From positions 1 through 43,518 of the forward strand of contig CAZALU010000018.1 of the NCBI GenBank assembly GCA_964486075.1: 43,518 nt of DNA. The letters run 5' to 3'. The notes below the pieces were generated by a model. That model saw nothing but the letters and a program-made list of their open reading frames with translations, did no database searches and was not told where the DNA came from. The position numbers were made by a program, and so were the translations under genes. Positions within the stretch are counted from its first letter, which is position 1. Each line of letters opens with the position of its first letter. This document shows positions 9,373-17,983 of the stretch, piece after piece. This DNA comes from JAHIJO01 sp964486075. GTDB lineage: Bacteria > Verrucomicrobiota > Kiritimatiellia > JAAZAB01.

Positions 9373-10473
9373 CTACCGATTGACATCCAGCACGCCGAAC
9401 ACGGTTACCTCGCGCCGGTCGTGGTAAAATTGGCGCATCTGGAACCGCAGGCCGGGCGTTTGACGCAGGTAAGCTTCAATCGGCCGCAGCACGGGGTAGG
9501 GGTGCTGTTGCGGAAGTTTGATGTTGAACACGATGCGCCGGGCTAGCGATTCCTCCAGCCATTTGCGAATCATACCCAGGGCCTGGCCGGGCGGGATCAG
9601 CATGTCGCTGACCAGCCAATCCACGGGTTGCCAGTTCTGGGGCGGTCGGAAGGTGATGCCGTTTTCCCGCACATGCTCCAGGCGTCCACCGGCATCGCCG
9701 GGCGCGCTGATTTTCATTGGGCCATGATCTACTGCCAGCACATGGCATCCGCGCTTGAGAAAGGCATAACTCCAGCCGCCGGGCGCGGCCCCGAGGTCGA
9801 CCACGCGTTGGCTGAGACGCGGAACCTCGCCCATGCGATCGAAGACTTCTTCGATTTTTAAATAAGAGCGTGACGGCGCTCGCGGATCGAAAGACATGCG
9901 GTGGATCCCCCCCGGATGCGAATCGGTCAGCTCTAAAAACCGCATAACGGCGCCCCACACTCCTCCCGAAGCCAGGCACAGTTGTAGGACAAGTAAATCC
10001 GGTGTTGTGTCCGCCTTGCCGGGCGGGCGATATCGTTTAAAAACTGCCGTGAAGCGCCGGGCACAGAAATCGAGGAAGACGTCCCGCAGGTTGCCGGCCC
10101 GCCGCGTCAAAGGCCGATCATTGTCGGGGTTGGCGGCGAACACGTGTAGGGTCCAGGGGTTCGGCGCGCGGGCGATGGCGGGCAAAATGCGTATGACGAT
10201 TTCGCGAGCTAGCATTTTGAGGGAGTTGTCTTCTATCCAGACGGCATCGACCAGTCGCTGTCGTTCGAAAATAAAAGGGGTCGGCATCGAAATCGGTGGG
10301 GCCAGGAGAGCCTGGGCGAGGTTCAGCCACCCCAGGCCGGTTTGCGGGGGGATAGGGGCGGGTCTATTCCCGGCATGCGGTTCTAGCTTGGCGCGGGCTT
10401 CTTCCAGGAGCGCCTCTTCGTATGGTTCCCGGCAGATCAGAATTAGGGATGGGGTGTTGGGGTGATTCAGCAT
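9373..10473 (-). CDS. rlmM: 23S rRNA C2498 2'-O-methyltransferase-like (RlmM type)
   Basis: 366 residues. An N-terminal THUMP-like half is followed by a Rossmann methyltransferase of the FtsJ/RrmJ type: VDLGAAPGGWSYAFLKRG binds S-adenosylmethionine, then AVDHGPM, WLVSDMLIPP (catalytic Asp) and FNIKLPQQ (catalytic Lys). Earlier LELTDSHPGG and RSYLKIEEVF match the layout of RlmM, which methylates C2498 of 23S rRNA. The enterobacterial target has not been tested here, so the exact nucleotide is inferred. The gene is transcribed away from the MscS-ParB gene and shares its upstream region. Confidence 0.85.
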   Translation of the reverse strand: MLNHPNTPSLILICREPYEEALLEEARAKLEPHAGNRPAPIPPQTGLGWLNLAQALLAPPISMPTPFIFERQRLVDAVWIEDNSLKMLAREIVIRILPAIARAPNPWTLHVFAANPDNDRPLTRRAGNLRDVFLDFCARRFTAVFKRYRPPGKADTTPDLLVLQLCLASGGVWGAVMRFLELTDSHPGGIHRMSFDPRAPSRSYLKIEEVFDRMGEVPRLSQRVVDLGAAPGGWSYAFLKRGCHVLAVDHGPMKISAPGDAGGRLEHVRENGITFRPPQNWQPVDWLVSDMLIPPGQALGMIRKWLEESLARRIVFNIKLPQQHPYPVLRPIEAYLRQTPGLRFQMRQFYHDRREVTVFGVLDVNR

Positions 10474-10487
10474 GGCATTCGGGGCAT

Positions 10488-10516
10488 AAGATGATTCATC
10501 CCGGCAGGCGTGTCAA
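10488..10516 (-). promoter_or_regulatory. Possible rlmM promoter
   Basis: Minus-strand TTGACA (10511-10516), a 17-bp spacer and a poor -10 CATCTT (10488-10493). The -10 ends 14 nt before the rlmM ATG. The -35 is perfect; the -10 is weak. Confidence 0.35.
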
Positions 10517-10599
10517 CCACAAGAATGATGTAAAAGTCACTCGCATAAATCCCCTATGGAACTGCTATACGCTTATCCGAGATCGGCCCATGAGAAGTC

Positions 10600-10628
10600 T
10601 TTACATGCCGTTGACGGCAAGGTATAGT
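10600..10628 (+). promoter_or_regulatory. Promoter copy 1 of a duplicated promoter/start unit
   Basis: TTTACA (10600-10605), 17-bp spacer, TATAGT (10623-10628), each 5/6 to consensus. An ATG follows 8 nt later at 10637 and opens a 12-codon ORF ending TAG at 10673-10675, inside promoter copy 2. The spacer contains TGCCGT/ACGGCA inverted arms around TG. Confidence 0.55.
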
Positions 10629-10647
10629 TTCGGCCCATGTCAAATTA

Positions 10648-10676
10648 TTTACATGCCGCTGACGGCAAGGAATAGT
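10648..10676 (+). promoter_or_regulatory. Promoter copy 2, driving the MscS-ParB gene
   Basis: TTTACA (10648-10653), 17-bp spacer nearly identical to copy 1, and AATAGT (10671-10676). Only 7 nt separate the -10 from the ATG at 10684, so transcription is predicted to begin at or within a base or two of the start codon. Confidence 0.55.
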
Positions 10677-10683
10677 TCCACCC

Positions 10684-11928
10684 ATGACAAACAAAATTAA
10701 TTACATGCCGAAAATCCGGATTGGACTACTGATCGGTTTCGCGTTGCTGGCCGGTGGTTTTTTATGGTTGGACTATCTGAAGGTTGCGTTTTTCTATTTT
10801 CCCCAGGGTAATTCGTTTACCGGGTACCTGGCGTTTGTGGCGGCTGTGCTGGTAATTTATGAACTTTGCATCTTGGCTTTCACGGTCAAGGTACGCATGC
10901 ATCGGGGGGCGCCGAGCGAAATCCCCATGGTGGCCGCGCTTCTGCGTTTTGGCGTGGGCATTGTGATCATTGCTGTCTTTGCCCATTACATGGGCAAGTT
11001 GGCTGGTTCCTGGGTGGCGGTGGCGCCCTTTATCGGGATGCTGCTGGGCTGGTCGTTACAGGCTCCCATCAGCGGCCTGGCGGCCTGGATCCTGGTGACC
11101 ATGAAGCGCCCTTTTCGACTCGGTGATCGTGTGATGATGCCGAGTCTGGGACTGATCGGCGATGTGCAGCAGATGGGCATGATGTATACCGTGCTGAACC
11201 AGGTGGGCGGCACCGTGGGCACCGAGGAAGCGTCCGGGCGCCATATCCTTATCCCCAACGCCATGCTTTTCAGCACCGTGGTCATTAATTATACTCCCCA
11301 GCAGGCTGACCCCTTCGTGCTCGACGAGGTGGTCGTGCGGATCACATACGATTCAGATTGGAACGAAGTTGAAAGAATCCTGATGGCCGCGGCGGTCGAG
11401 GTAACCGGAGAGGTTATCGAGTTGACCGGTCATGCTCCCTATATCCGGTCCGACCTATACGATTACGGAGTCTATTTGCGCCTGCGTTTCATGACCCTGG
11501 CCATGGAACGGCCGCGGATTGTCCACGAGATCACCAAGAAAATCTTTGAAAAATTCCAGGGCAACCCGAGGGTCGATTTTGCCATTCCGTATGTCTATTC
11601 TTACCGCATGGGAATTCAGGGCGGACGGCGCGCGGATGGCGATGCGACCACCGGCAGCGACGCGGAAGTCACGGATGTTGACGTCAACCTGATCCTCGGC
11701 GCCATTCCTGCACCGAGCAAGCCAGAAACGCAACAGGCCATTCAGGAGATGGCGGCCCGCATCACCAAGATGGGGCTGCTCCAACCCATCGTGGTCGAGA
11801 GACAGGCAAGCGGTGGCTATGAAATAGTGGCCGGTCACCTGCGGCTGCAGGCCTGTAAAACTCTGGGGTGGAAAACAGTGCCGGCCATTATTCTGGATCA
11901 CAAACACGCCGGTTTGCAGCGCACCTAA
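10684..11928 (+). CDS. MscS-family mechanosensitive channel fused to a ParB-like N-terminal domain
   Basis: 414 residues. Four hydrophobic segments (about 11-32, 45-67, 84-103 and 108-138) lead into the conserved MscS pore and beta domain, including KRPFRLGDRV (141-150), IGDVQQMGMMYT (158-169), ILIPNAMLFSTVVINYT (188-204) and a cytoplasmic alpha-beta domain to about 310. After a hydrophilic linker, residues 331-406 form a second domain: VNLILGAIPAP, then MGLLQPIVVERQASGGYEI, VAGHLRLQACKTLGW and VPAIILD. That order matches the ParB/Srx N-terminal fold, with GHLRLQA in place of the GERRxxA nucleotide-binding box. No ParB helix-turn-helix follows. MscS proteins open under membrane tension; the role of the added domain is unknown. 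An alternative start is the ATG at 10705. The promoter sits immediately before the chosen ATG. Confidence 0.85.
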   Translation: MTNKINYMPKIRIGLLIGFALLAGGFLWLDYLKVAFFYFPQGNSFTGYLAFVAAVLVIYELCILAFTVKVRMHRGAPSEIPMVAALLRFGVGIVIIAVFAHYMGKLAGSWVAVAPFIGMLLGWSLQAPISGLAAWILVTMKRPFRLGDRVMMPSLGLIGDVQQMGMMYTVLNQVGGTVGTEEASGRHILIPNAMLFSTVVINYTPQQADPFVLDEVVVRITYDSDWNEVERILMAAAVEVTGEVIELTGHAPYIRSDLYDYGVYLRLRFMTLAMERPRIVHEITKKIFEKFQGNPRVDFAIPYVYSYRMGIQGGRRADGDATTGSDAEVTDVDVNLILGAIPAPSKPETQQAIQEMAARITKMGLLQPIVVERQASGGYEIVAGHLRLQACKTLGWKTVPAIILDHKHAGLQRT

Positions 11929-11971
11929 CCCGGATTTGTAGCAAACTCCGCAAGTCCATGAGAAATTCGGG
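11929..11971. terminator. Inverted repeat between convergent genes
   Basis: CCCGGATTT (11929-11937) and AAATTCGGG (11963-11971) pair with one G-T wobble over a 25-nt loop. It exactly fills the space between the stop codons of the MscS-ParB gene and the efflux operon. No T-run is present, so a bidirectional terminator is only a possibility. Confidence 0.3.
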
Positions 11972-12262
11972 CTAGGTCACATCTTCCAGGTTCCAGACGA
12001 AGGCCTTGACCCCCTCGATCCCGAGTTTAGTTCGCAACTTACGCAAACGTTCCATGGCTTGCCGGGCCTGCTCCTCGGAAACGGCCAGGAGGAGGGTGTT
12101 GTTGCGCCCTGGCCAAATGTCCGTGCCTAGATGGGTGCCGGAAGTTTTGCCTTTGCCGAAAACACCGTCGATGCGGGTGTATGATTCGATGCCGCAATCT
12201 TGAATCGTTTCCAGCACCACCTCGTCAATGGCTTCGTTAAACACCAGCATGAGCATTTGCAT
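11972..12262 (-). CDS. PII-like transporter-associated protein (PG0541 type)
   Basis: 96 residues, the last gene of the efflux operon, 47 bp after the RND pump gene. MQMLMLVFNEAIDEVVLETI, then YTRIDGVFGKGKTSGTHLGT and NNTLLLAVSEEQARQAMERL have the beta-alpha-beta layout and the glycine-rich loop of the PII/CutA-like ferredoxin fold. Small proteins of this kind are encoded next to RND pump genes in Bacteroidota and other groups (PG0541 family, recognised from memory). The protein may bind a small ligand or nucleotide and modulate the pump, but this is not established. No transmembrane segment or signal peptide is present, so it should be cytoplasmic. Confidence 0.7.
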   Translation of the reverse strand: MQMLMLVFNEAIDEVVLETIQDCGIESYTRIDGVFGKGKTSGTHLGTDIWPGRNNTLLLAVSEEQARQAMERLRKLRTKLGIEGVKAFVWNLEDVT

Positions 12263-12309
12263 TGTTCTTTCTCCGTAGTTTAGTACCTATCCACGCAAAC
12301 CTGCGGGCG

Positions 12310-15300
12310 TTAGCCGGATTTAGAGTGAAAGACGGCATAGAGCGTGGGCACAAAGAGCATGGTAATGCAGGTTGAAAAAGTCAGGCCGCCGATCATGGCG
12401 ATGCCCAGCGGTTGCCATGTTTCCGAGCCTGCCCCGCGCGAGAGCGCCATCGGCAACAGTCCCATCAGGGTGGAAACGGTGGTCATCAGCACAGGGCGCA
12501 AGCGGTGGGCGCCGCCGGTTATAACGGCCGCATGCATGGCGAGTCCCCGGGCCCGCAGGATGTTGATATAACTGATCAGCACGATGGCGTTTTTGACCAC
12601 GATGCCGACCAGCATTAGGATGCCGAGAAAGGTGATGACGCTTAGCGTCGTGTTCGTCACCAGAAAGGCCAGGACGACGCCGGTGAAGGTGAACGGCACC
12701 GCGAACATAATAATAAACGGGTCCAGCAGGGATTCGAACTGGGCGGCCATGACCATGTACACCAGGGCAATTCCGAGCAGGAGCATCAGGGTCAGATCCC
12801 TGAAAGCCTTGGCCTGTTCCTCGGCTTCGCCGCCAATATCGATGACGATATCGGATGGCAGGGTGATCGCGGCTATGCCCCGTTCGATGTCGCTAATCAC
12901 ATCGCCCATGGCTCGCTGGTGGGTGTTACATTCCACGCGCAGTACACGTTCGCGGTTTTTACGTTCGATTTCCATGGGGCCGACCGTTTCATGAAGCCGG
13001 GCAAAATTAATCAGCTTCAAGGATTTGCCGGAATAGGGGGACACGATCATCAGGTTTTCCAGGTCTTCCGGCTTGCTGCGAAAGGCCTCCTCCAGGCGAA
13101 CGAACATATCATAAGTTTCGCCTTTCTCGCGATACTTGCTGGCCGTGGCGCCCTCGAAAAAGGTCTTGACGCTTTCGGATACCGTTTGCATGGTCAGGCC
13201 GAGCGCGGAGGATTTCTCGCGGTCCACGATGACTCGTAATTCGGGACGCTTCAATTCCCGGGAGATGCTCACGTCCACGGCGCCCGGGGTGCGCTCCATG
13301 AGCGTCTTGATCTTTTCGCCCACCGAATCAGTGTCTGTAAACGAATGCCCGATGATTTCAACTTGGATTTTCTTGCCGCCCGTGCCGGTAATAAGCTGGC
13401 CCAGCATATTACCCGTGTTGATGTCGGTCTTTAAAATACCGGGAATTTTACGAACGCGGTCGCGAACGCTCTGGGCGACTTCCTGGATGCTGCGTTTACG
13501 TTGGGTTTTGGGGATCAGCTTGATGCTTCCGGAGATGATATGCGGGCCGGCAGCGCCGCCGAAAATGCCGCTCATGCCGCCGCCGCCGCCGCTGCGCATG
13601 CGGTAATAACGTCTTTCTGGAATGTCTTTGACGATAATGTCTTCCAACTGGCGTGCCACTCGATCAGTTTCCTCTACCCGTGTGCCGATCGGTAAATGCG
13701 CAGTGATGTTTAAATTGCCGACGTCCTCCTCCGGGACAAATTCAGTGCCGACCAGAGGTATCAGGCCAAGGCTACCCAGGAAAATTCCGGTAAATCCGAT
13801 GAGCACGGTTTTTCTGTATTTTAAGGACCAAGCCAGGCTGAGGCTATAGGCGCGTTCCCAAGACGTGAACCAGCGTTCGGAAAGCGCATAAACTTTTTTA
13901 ATCAGGACCGACTTGCCGGCTGTGCCGCCTGTCGGATCCATTGAGCGGCCTTTCATCCATTGGGAACACAACATCGGCGTGAATGTGCTGGCAGTGAAGA
14001 GTGATGCTGTCAAGGTCACCACGATAATCGCCGCCAGCTCGCCGAACATGATCCCGACTACGCCGGAAACGAACAGGAGCGGTAGAAATACGACGACCGT
14101 GGTTGAGGTGGAAGCCAAAATGGCCAGAAACATTTCCGAGGTGCCGAAAATGGCGGCTTCCCGCGGCCGTTGTCCACGATCCATGTGCCGCATGATGTTG
14201 TCCACGACCACGATGGCGTCGTCCACGACCAGGCCGACGACGATGGCCAGCGCCGACAAACTGATCGTGTTGATGGTCTTGCCGGCCATGAACAGGTAAA
14301 TGAACGCGATCAGCAAGGAAAACGGGATAGTCAAAGCGATGATCATGCTGGGCCGGAAGCGCTGCAGAAAAAACCAGGTAACCAGGCTGACCAGAATAAT
14401 CGCGTCGCGGGCTGTGATGGTTAAGGTGCGCAGTGAATCCAGGATGTCCTCGGACGCATCCATCACAGTATACATTTTGATATCGGTCGGCAGCAGCCCT
14501 TCGAGCTCCTTCAGTTTATGCTTAACACGTTTGGCCACTTGCACGGTGTTCATCCCCGCCTGCTTCTGCACCATCATCTGCACGCCGCTTTTGCCGTTGA
14601 TGCGGACGACGGTCGTGCTTTCCGTGAATCCGTCTTCAACTCGGGCCACGTCCTTCAGATAAACCAGCTTGCCATTGCGTTGGCCCAGGATCGTCGCGTT
14701 GATTTCTTCCGGGCTGCTGAATTCGCCCGGCAGGCGCAAGAGGTATTCGGAGATGCCGGTTTTCAGGGCGCCCACCGGCTGAGTGATGTTCTCCTGGGCC
14801 AGAACTCGCTTGATATCCAGAATGGAAAAGCCGGAACCCTCCAGCTTGTTTTTGTCAATCCAGATGTTGATCTGGCGCTGGAGGCCGCCGTGAATCTGCA
14901 CCGTGCCGACTCCGGGAATTTGGCGCAGGACATCGCCGACACGCTTGTCGATCAGATCATAGAGATCCGCATAACTGCGATCGGCCGTGATACCGATGAA
15001 GAGGATGGGCATCATGGCTGTATTGAATTTAAAGATAAAGGGGTTGTCCATTTCGTCGGGAATATCCGGCAGGACGCGCTTGGCCATTTCGATCCGGTCA
15101 CGGATGTCGTTGGATGCTTCATCCAGGTTGTGGCCCCAGGCGAAGCGCAGGGTGATGACGCCAACCCCCTCCCGGGAACGGGAGGTGATCTTTTCTAGCC
15201 CGGGCGTGGTGGCCAGTTGGTTTTCCAGAGGCTCTGTCACCTTGATCTCGACGTCTTCCGGGCTGGCGCCGGGGTAGACCGCGATCACCGAAATGGAAGG

Positions 15301-15426
15301 CGGCTCAATTTCCGGCATCTTGTCCACGCCCAGCCGACTCAGGGCGTAGAGCGACAGGAGCATGATCCCGAAAAAGATCATCAGATTGGTGATTGGCCGG
15401 CGTACGCCAAAATCAGGAAGATTCAT
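12310..15426 (-). CDS. RND efflux pump inner-membrane subunit (HAE type)
   Basis: 1,038 residues, the standard length of AcrB/MexB-class proton-driven efflux transporters. The start MNLPDFGVRRPITNLMIFFG gives the first membrane helix. A periplasmic porter domain follows with YPGASPEDVE and the V-T-x-PLENQL element. The central helices carry the proton-relay pair in GLVVDDAIVVVDNI, then a second periplasmic loop and six more C-terminal helices (LVGIVVKNAIVLI near the end). It should assemble with the adaptor and TolC-like proteins encoded upstream in the same operon. The substrate is not predictable; the MarR-type regulator suggests drugs or phenolic compounds. A 20-bp gap separates it from the adaptor gene. 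Confidence 0.93.
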   Translation of the reverse strand: MNLPDFGVRRPITNLMIFFGIMLLSLYALSRLGVDKMPEIEPPSISVIAVYPGASPEDVEIKVTEPLENQLATTPGLEKITSRSREGVGVITLRFAWGHNLDEASNDIRDRIEMAKRVLPDIPDEMDNPFIFKFNTAMMPILFIGITADRSYADLYDLIDKRVGDVLRQIPGVGTVQIHGGLQRQINIWIDKNKLEGSGFSILDIKRVLAQENITQPVGALKTGISEYLLRLPGEFSSPEEINATILGQRNGKLVYLKDVARVEDGFTESTTVVRINGKSGVQMMVQKQAGMNTVQVAKRVKHKLKELEGLLPTDIKMYTVMDASEDILDSLRTLTITARDAIILVSLVTWFFLQRFRPSMIIALTIPFSLLIAFIYLFMAGKTINTISLSALAIVVGLVVDDAIVVVDNIMRHMDRGQRPREAAIFGTSEMFLAILASTSTTVVVFLPLLFVSGVVGIMFGELAAIIVVTLTASLFTASTFTPMLCSQWMKGRSMDPTGGTAGKSVLIKKVYALSERWFTSWERAYSLSLAWSLKYRKTVLIGFTGIFLGSLGLIPLVGTEFVPEEDVGNLNITAHLPIGTRVEETDRVARQLEDIIVKDIPERRYYRMRSGGGGGMSGIFGGAAGPHIISGSIKLIPKTQRKRSIQEVAQSVRDRVRKIPGILKTDINTGNMLGQLITGTGGKKIQVEIIGHSFTDTDSVGEKIKTLMERTPGAVDVSISRELKRPELRVIVDREKSSALGLTMQTVSESVKTFFEGATASKYREKGETYDMFVRLEEAFRSKPEDLENLMIVSPYSGKSLKLINFARLHETVGPMEIERKNRERVLRVECNTHQRAMGDVISDIERGIAAITLPSDIVIDIGGEAEEQAKAFRDLTLMLLLGIALVYMVMAAQFESLLDPFIIMFAVPFTFTGVVLAFLVTNTTLSVITFLGILMLVGIVVKNAIVLISYINILRARGLAMHAAVITGGAHRLRPVLMTTVSTLMGLLPMALSRGAGSETWQPLGIAMIGGLTFSTCITMLFVPTLYAVFHSKSG

Positions 15427-15446
15427 AGAGCCAAGTCCTTGTAAGC

Positions 15447-16427
15447 TTATTCCCTGGGTTTTTGATTCGGGAGCTTGGTGTTTATGCCGGTATCTTCGTC
15501 TGTGCTGACGGCTACACCGTCTTTCAAGCGCTGTTGGCCCATGATGACCACCAACTCTCCCACGCTCACGCCCTCACTCACTTCGAAATCGGATCCTTCG
15601 CGGAGGCCCATCCGCACCGGGCGCAGACAGGCAAAGCCGTTGCTCACAACGTACACATAGGAGTCGGCATCCCGGCCCAGAATCGCCTCTTTCATGATGA
15701 CCGGAATATTGGAGCGTTCCTCAAGCACCAGTTGGACCCGCGCAAACATGCCGGGTTTGAGGCGATGCCCGGGGTTGGGGATCGTGATTGTCACCGGCGC
15801 CGTGCGGGTGTCGACATCCATCACCGGACTTATCTTAGTCAGCTTGCCGGTAAAGATTTCATCCGGCCAGGCATCTACGGACAACGTGGCTGCCTGGCCC
15901 AAGTTGACCTGTGCGATGAATTTTTCCGGCACATCCAGGGCTATTTCGACCGCCTCGATGTCCACCACCAGGGCGATGGCCGTTTGCGGGGTCACGCTGG
16001 CGCCGAGGTCCACATACATTCTGCCCACCAAGCCGGCGAGGGGGCTTTCCACCGGAGCTTTCTCGTAGTTGAACCCGACCTCGTCGCGGTCCACAAAGGC
16101 GATTATGTCGCCCTTGCTCACCCGGGCGCCTTCCTGGCGTACCTTTTTCATGATTTTGCCGGGGACCTTGGAATACACCTGGGCTTCTTCCCGGGCTCTG
16201 ATGTTCCCCGCATAATCAAGCGAGCGTTTCAAAGTTCGCAGCTCCACGCACATGACCCGGACCGGAATCTTTTCCGTCTCGGCAATTTTGTTTGATGCCC
16301 GGCATCCGGAAAGGGGCATCAGCGCGACGGGTAGCACGACGGCAAGCGCCATTTTCAAGGCCTGGCCGACCGCTACTCGTTGCCGATATTCTGATTTACG
16401 AGCTCTGATCTTTTCTGCGCCGGGCAT
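15447..16427 (-). CDS. RND efflux periplasmic adaptor (membrane fusion protein), lipoprotein
   Basis: 326 residues. A hydrophobic stretch ending in LSGC is a lipoprotein signal, so the mature protein should be anchored by an acylated Cys. The conventional signal peptide would begin at the ATG at 16352 (MALAVVLPVALMPLSGC), making the first 25 residues doubtful. The mature part has a split biotinyl-lipoyl domain (AQVYSKVPGKIMKKVRQEGARVSKGDII and ESPLAGLVGRMYVDLGASV), a beta-barrel region (ATLSVDAWPDEIFTGKLTKI, LKPGMFARVQL) and a C-terminal membrane-proximal domain. The alpha-hairpin is unusually short. Its ATG follows the tolC stop codon after one base, indicating tight co-translation. Confidence 0.9.
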   Translation of the reverse strand: MPGAEKIRARKSEYRQRVAVGQALKMALAVVLPVALMPLSGCRASNKIAETEKIPVRVMCVELRTLKRSLDYAGNIRAREEAQVYSKVPGKIMKKVRQEGARVSKGDIIAFVDRDEVGFNYEKAPVESPLAGLVGRMYVDLGASVTPQTAIALVVDIEAVEIALDVPEKFIAQVNLGQAATLSVDAWPDEIFTGKLTKISPVMDVDTRTAPVTITIPNPGHRLKPGMFARVQLVLEERSNIPVIMKEAILGRDADSYVYVVSNGFACLRPVRMGLREGSDFEVSEGVSVGELVVIMGQQRLKDGVAVSTDEDTGINTKLPNQKPRE

Positions 16428-16428
16428 G

Positions 16429-17979
16429 CTAGTTCTCCAGGGTAATATTGTTTTTTACCAGTGTAACGCCTTGCGCCTGATCCAGGCGGATCAGAACAAG
16501 TTGATAATCTATCAGGGCCTTGATATAGTCCAGCCGGGCGGATGCCAGCCGATTCTGATAATCAAGGATATCATGCGTGCTGATTTGGCCGGATGCATAA
16601 CGCTCTTGTTGCGCATCAAAGTTTTCCGATTGCATGTCGGCCGCCAGCATCGAGGCTTCGGTTTGGCGATACTGGATATCCACTTCGCGCGCCCGATTCC
16701 GGATTTCAAAGACGATATCCTGTTCCATCCGTTTGAGTTCCAAGATGCCCTGTATTTTTTCCCACTTACTTTTGTCATACTTGGACCGGTCGCCGCGACC
16801 CCACGGGATCGTGATATTTACGCCGATCAACCAATCCTTGTAATCCATGGTTACATGGTCGGCGGCATCGCCCATGCTGTCGCCCAGACCATTCAGTCCG
16901 AAACTCCCAATCAGGTCAATTGTGGGGAGCAATCCGTTACGGTCCAAAACGAGCTGGATGTCGCGGTTGGCCAGTGCGATCTTCATGGCCTGGTAATCAG
17001 GCCGCTGTTCGAACGCCTGTTCCAGGCTCTGCACCAGGTCGATACGATGCAGACTGAGCACCGGTTCATCCAGCAGCTGAATCCGCGCGTTCCAAAGGGC
17101 CGGGTCATCGACCAGGTTGGTCACCAGTTTCAAAACGTCCTCGGCGTTCTCCACGCTGGCGGCTGCGCCGATCACCATTTTTTGGCGCTCGGCCGCGGCA
17201 GTCTCCGTTTCCAACAGATCCACGGAACTAATCAGACCCTTGGCATAGCGGGCGTTATTAATCGTTAATAGGAGGCGAGTCCGCTGCAGGGCGTCAAACT
17301 CGATGAAATAACGCGCCCGGGCTAAATACAGCGCGTAATAGGACTCCAGCGTCCGGGTGATGACGCTCATGGCGCTGTTGGCAAGTGTCGTGTCCGAAAT
17401 CAGCAGGTTGTTACGGGCGATAACGATGTTGGCCTGGTTGACTTCCATGCCGGCCCCGCGCAGGAGAGGCTGGGTTAATGTGACCTGGGGCTCGATTCTG
17501 TAGGCCGGGTTGATAATGGCCGTGGGGGAGCTGGATTTTAGTCGGTTGAAGTCAAGGTTCAGATCATAACGCGCGCCGGTCCAGAGTTTGCCGCCCAGGC
17601 CGGCATTGATGTCGCCCTCCTGCTGCGTGAAGATGTTGGTGCCGGCGATCAGGTTGGGTGAAATTTCGGTGGCGTCTGTCAGGACGGCTGCGATTGTCAG
17701 GCTGGGATCGAAGGCGGCGCGGGCAATGCGTTCATCCGCCTGACGCAGAATCGGCTGAATGCGTTTAATCTTGATTTCATGGTTATTCTTGAGCGCAAAG
17801 GCGATACAGTCCACCCGCCCGATGCGTAACAGCAGGTTGGTTCTGGCGCCGGCGATGTAAGCTTCCTTGTTGAAGCCGCTTGGCGGCGCGCTAGACAGGT
17901 TGCTGGAAACGGCCGCTGCCTGCTCCGTTGCCAGGGATATGAGCAGGATGCCGAGTGCCGGTAGGAATATGCGTTGCAT
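16429..17979 (-). CDS. TolC-family outer-membrane efflux protein
   Basis: 516 residues from the start chosen here. The ORF is open to an ATG at 18009, but starting at 17979 gives a clean signal peptide (MQRIFLPALGILLISLATEQAAA) and leaves 4 nt after the marR stop. Two outer-membrane efflux repeats are visible. Both have long heptad-rich helices (LLETETAAAERQKMVIGAAASVENA and REVDIQYRQTEASMLAADMQSENFDAQQERYASG) and the RPDYQAMKIALANRDIQLV element. It should form the trimeric outer-membrane duct of the tripartite pump. It is the second gene of the operon, before the adaptor. Confidence 0.9.
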   Translation of the reverse strand: MQRIFLPALGILLISLATEQAAAVSSNLSSAPPSGFNKEAYIAGARTNLLLRIGRVDCIAFALKNNHEIKIKRIQPILRQADERIARAAFDPSLTIAAVLTDATEISPNLIAGTNIFTQQEGDINAGLGGKLWTGARYDLNLDFNRLKSSSPTAIINPAYRIEPQVTLTQPLLRGAGMEVNQANIVIARNNLLISDTTLANSAMSVITRTLESYYALYLARARYFIEFDALQRTRLLLTINNARYAKGLISSVDLLETETAAAERQKMVIGAAASVENAEDVLKLVTNLVDDPALWNARIQLLDEPVLSLHRIDLVQSLEQAFEQRPDYQAMKIALANRDIQLVLDRNGLLPTIDLIGSFGLNGLGDSMGDAADHVTMDYKDWLIGVNITIPWGRGDRSKYDKSKWEKIQGILELKRMEQDIVFEIRNRAREVDIQYRQTEASMLAADMQSENFDAQQERYASGQISTHDILDYQNRLASARLDYIKALIDYQLVLIRLDQAQGVTLVKNNITLEN

Positions 17980-17983
17980 CAAT

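Larger units (their letters stand above)
10600..10710 (+). repeat. Tandem 48-bp direct repeat with partial third copy
   Basis: Copy 1 (from 10600) and copy 2 (from 10648) share TTTACATGCCG, TGACGGCAAGG, ATAGTT and CCCATG at the same spacing. A third partial copy, TTACATGCCG, begins at 10701 inside the coding region. A trace of an earlier copy, TCGGCCCATG, lies at about 10584-10593. The repeat carries promoter and start codon together. Confidence 0.8.

Noticed and set aside
14518..17268. Several long antisense frames (226, 277 and 338 codons) over the efflux operon
   Set aside because: They are shadows of the RND, adaptor and TolC genes, which have clear family motifs on the other strand.
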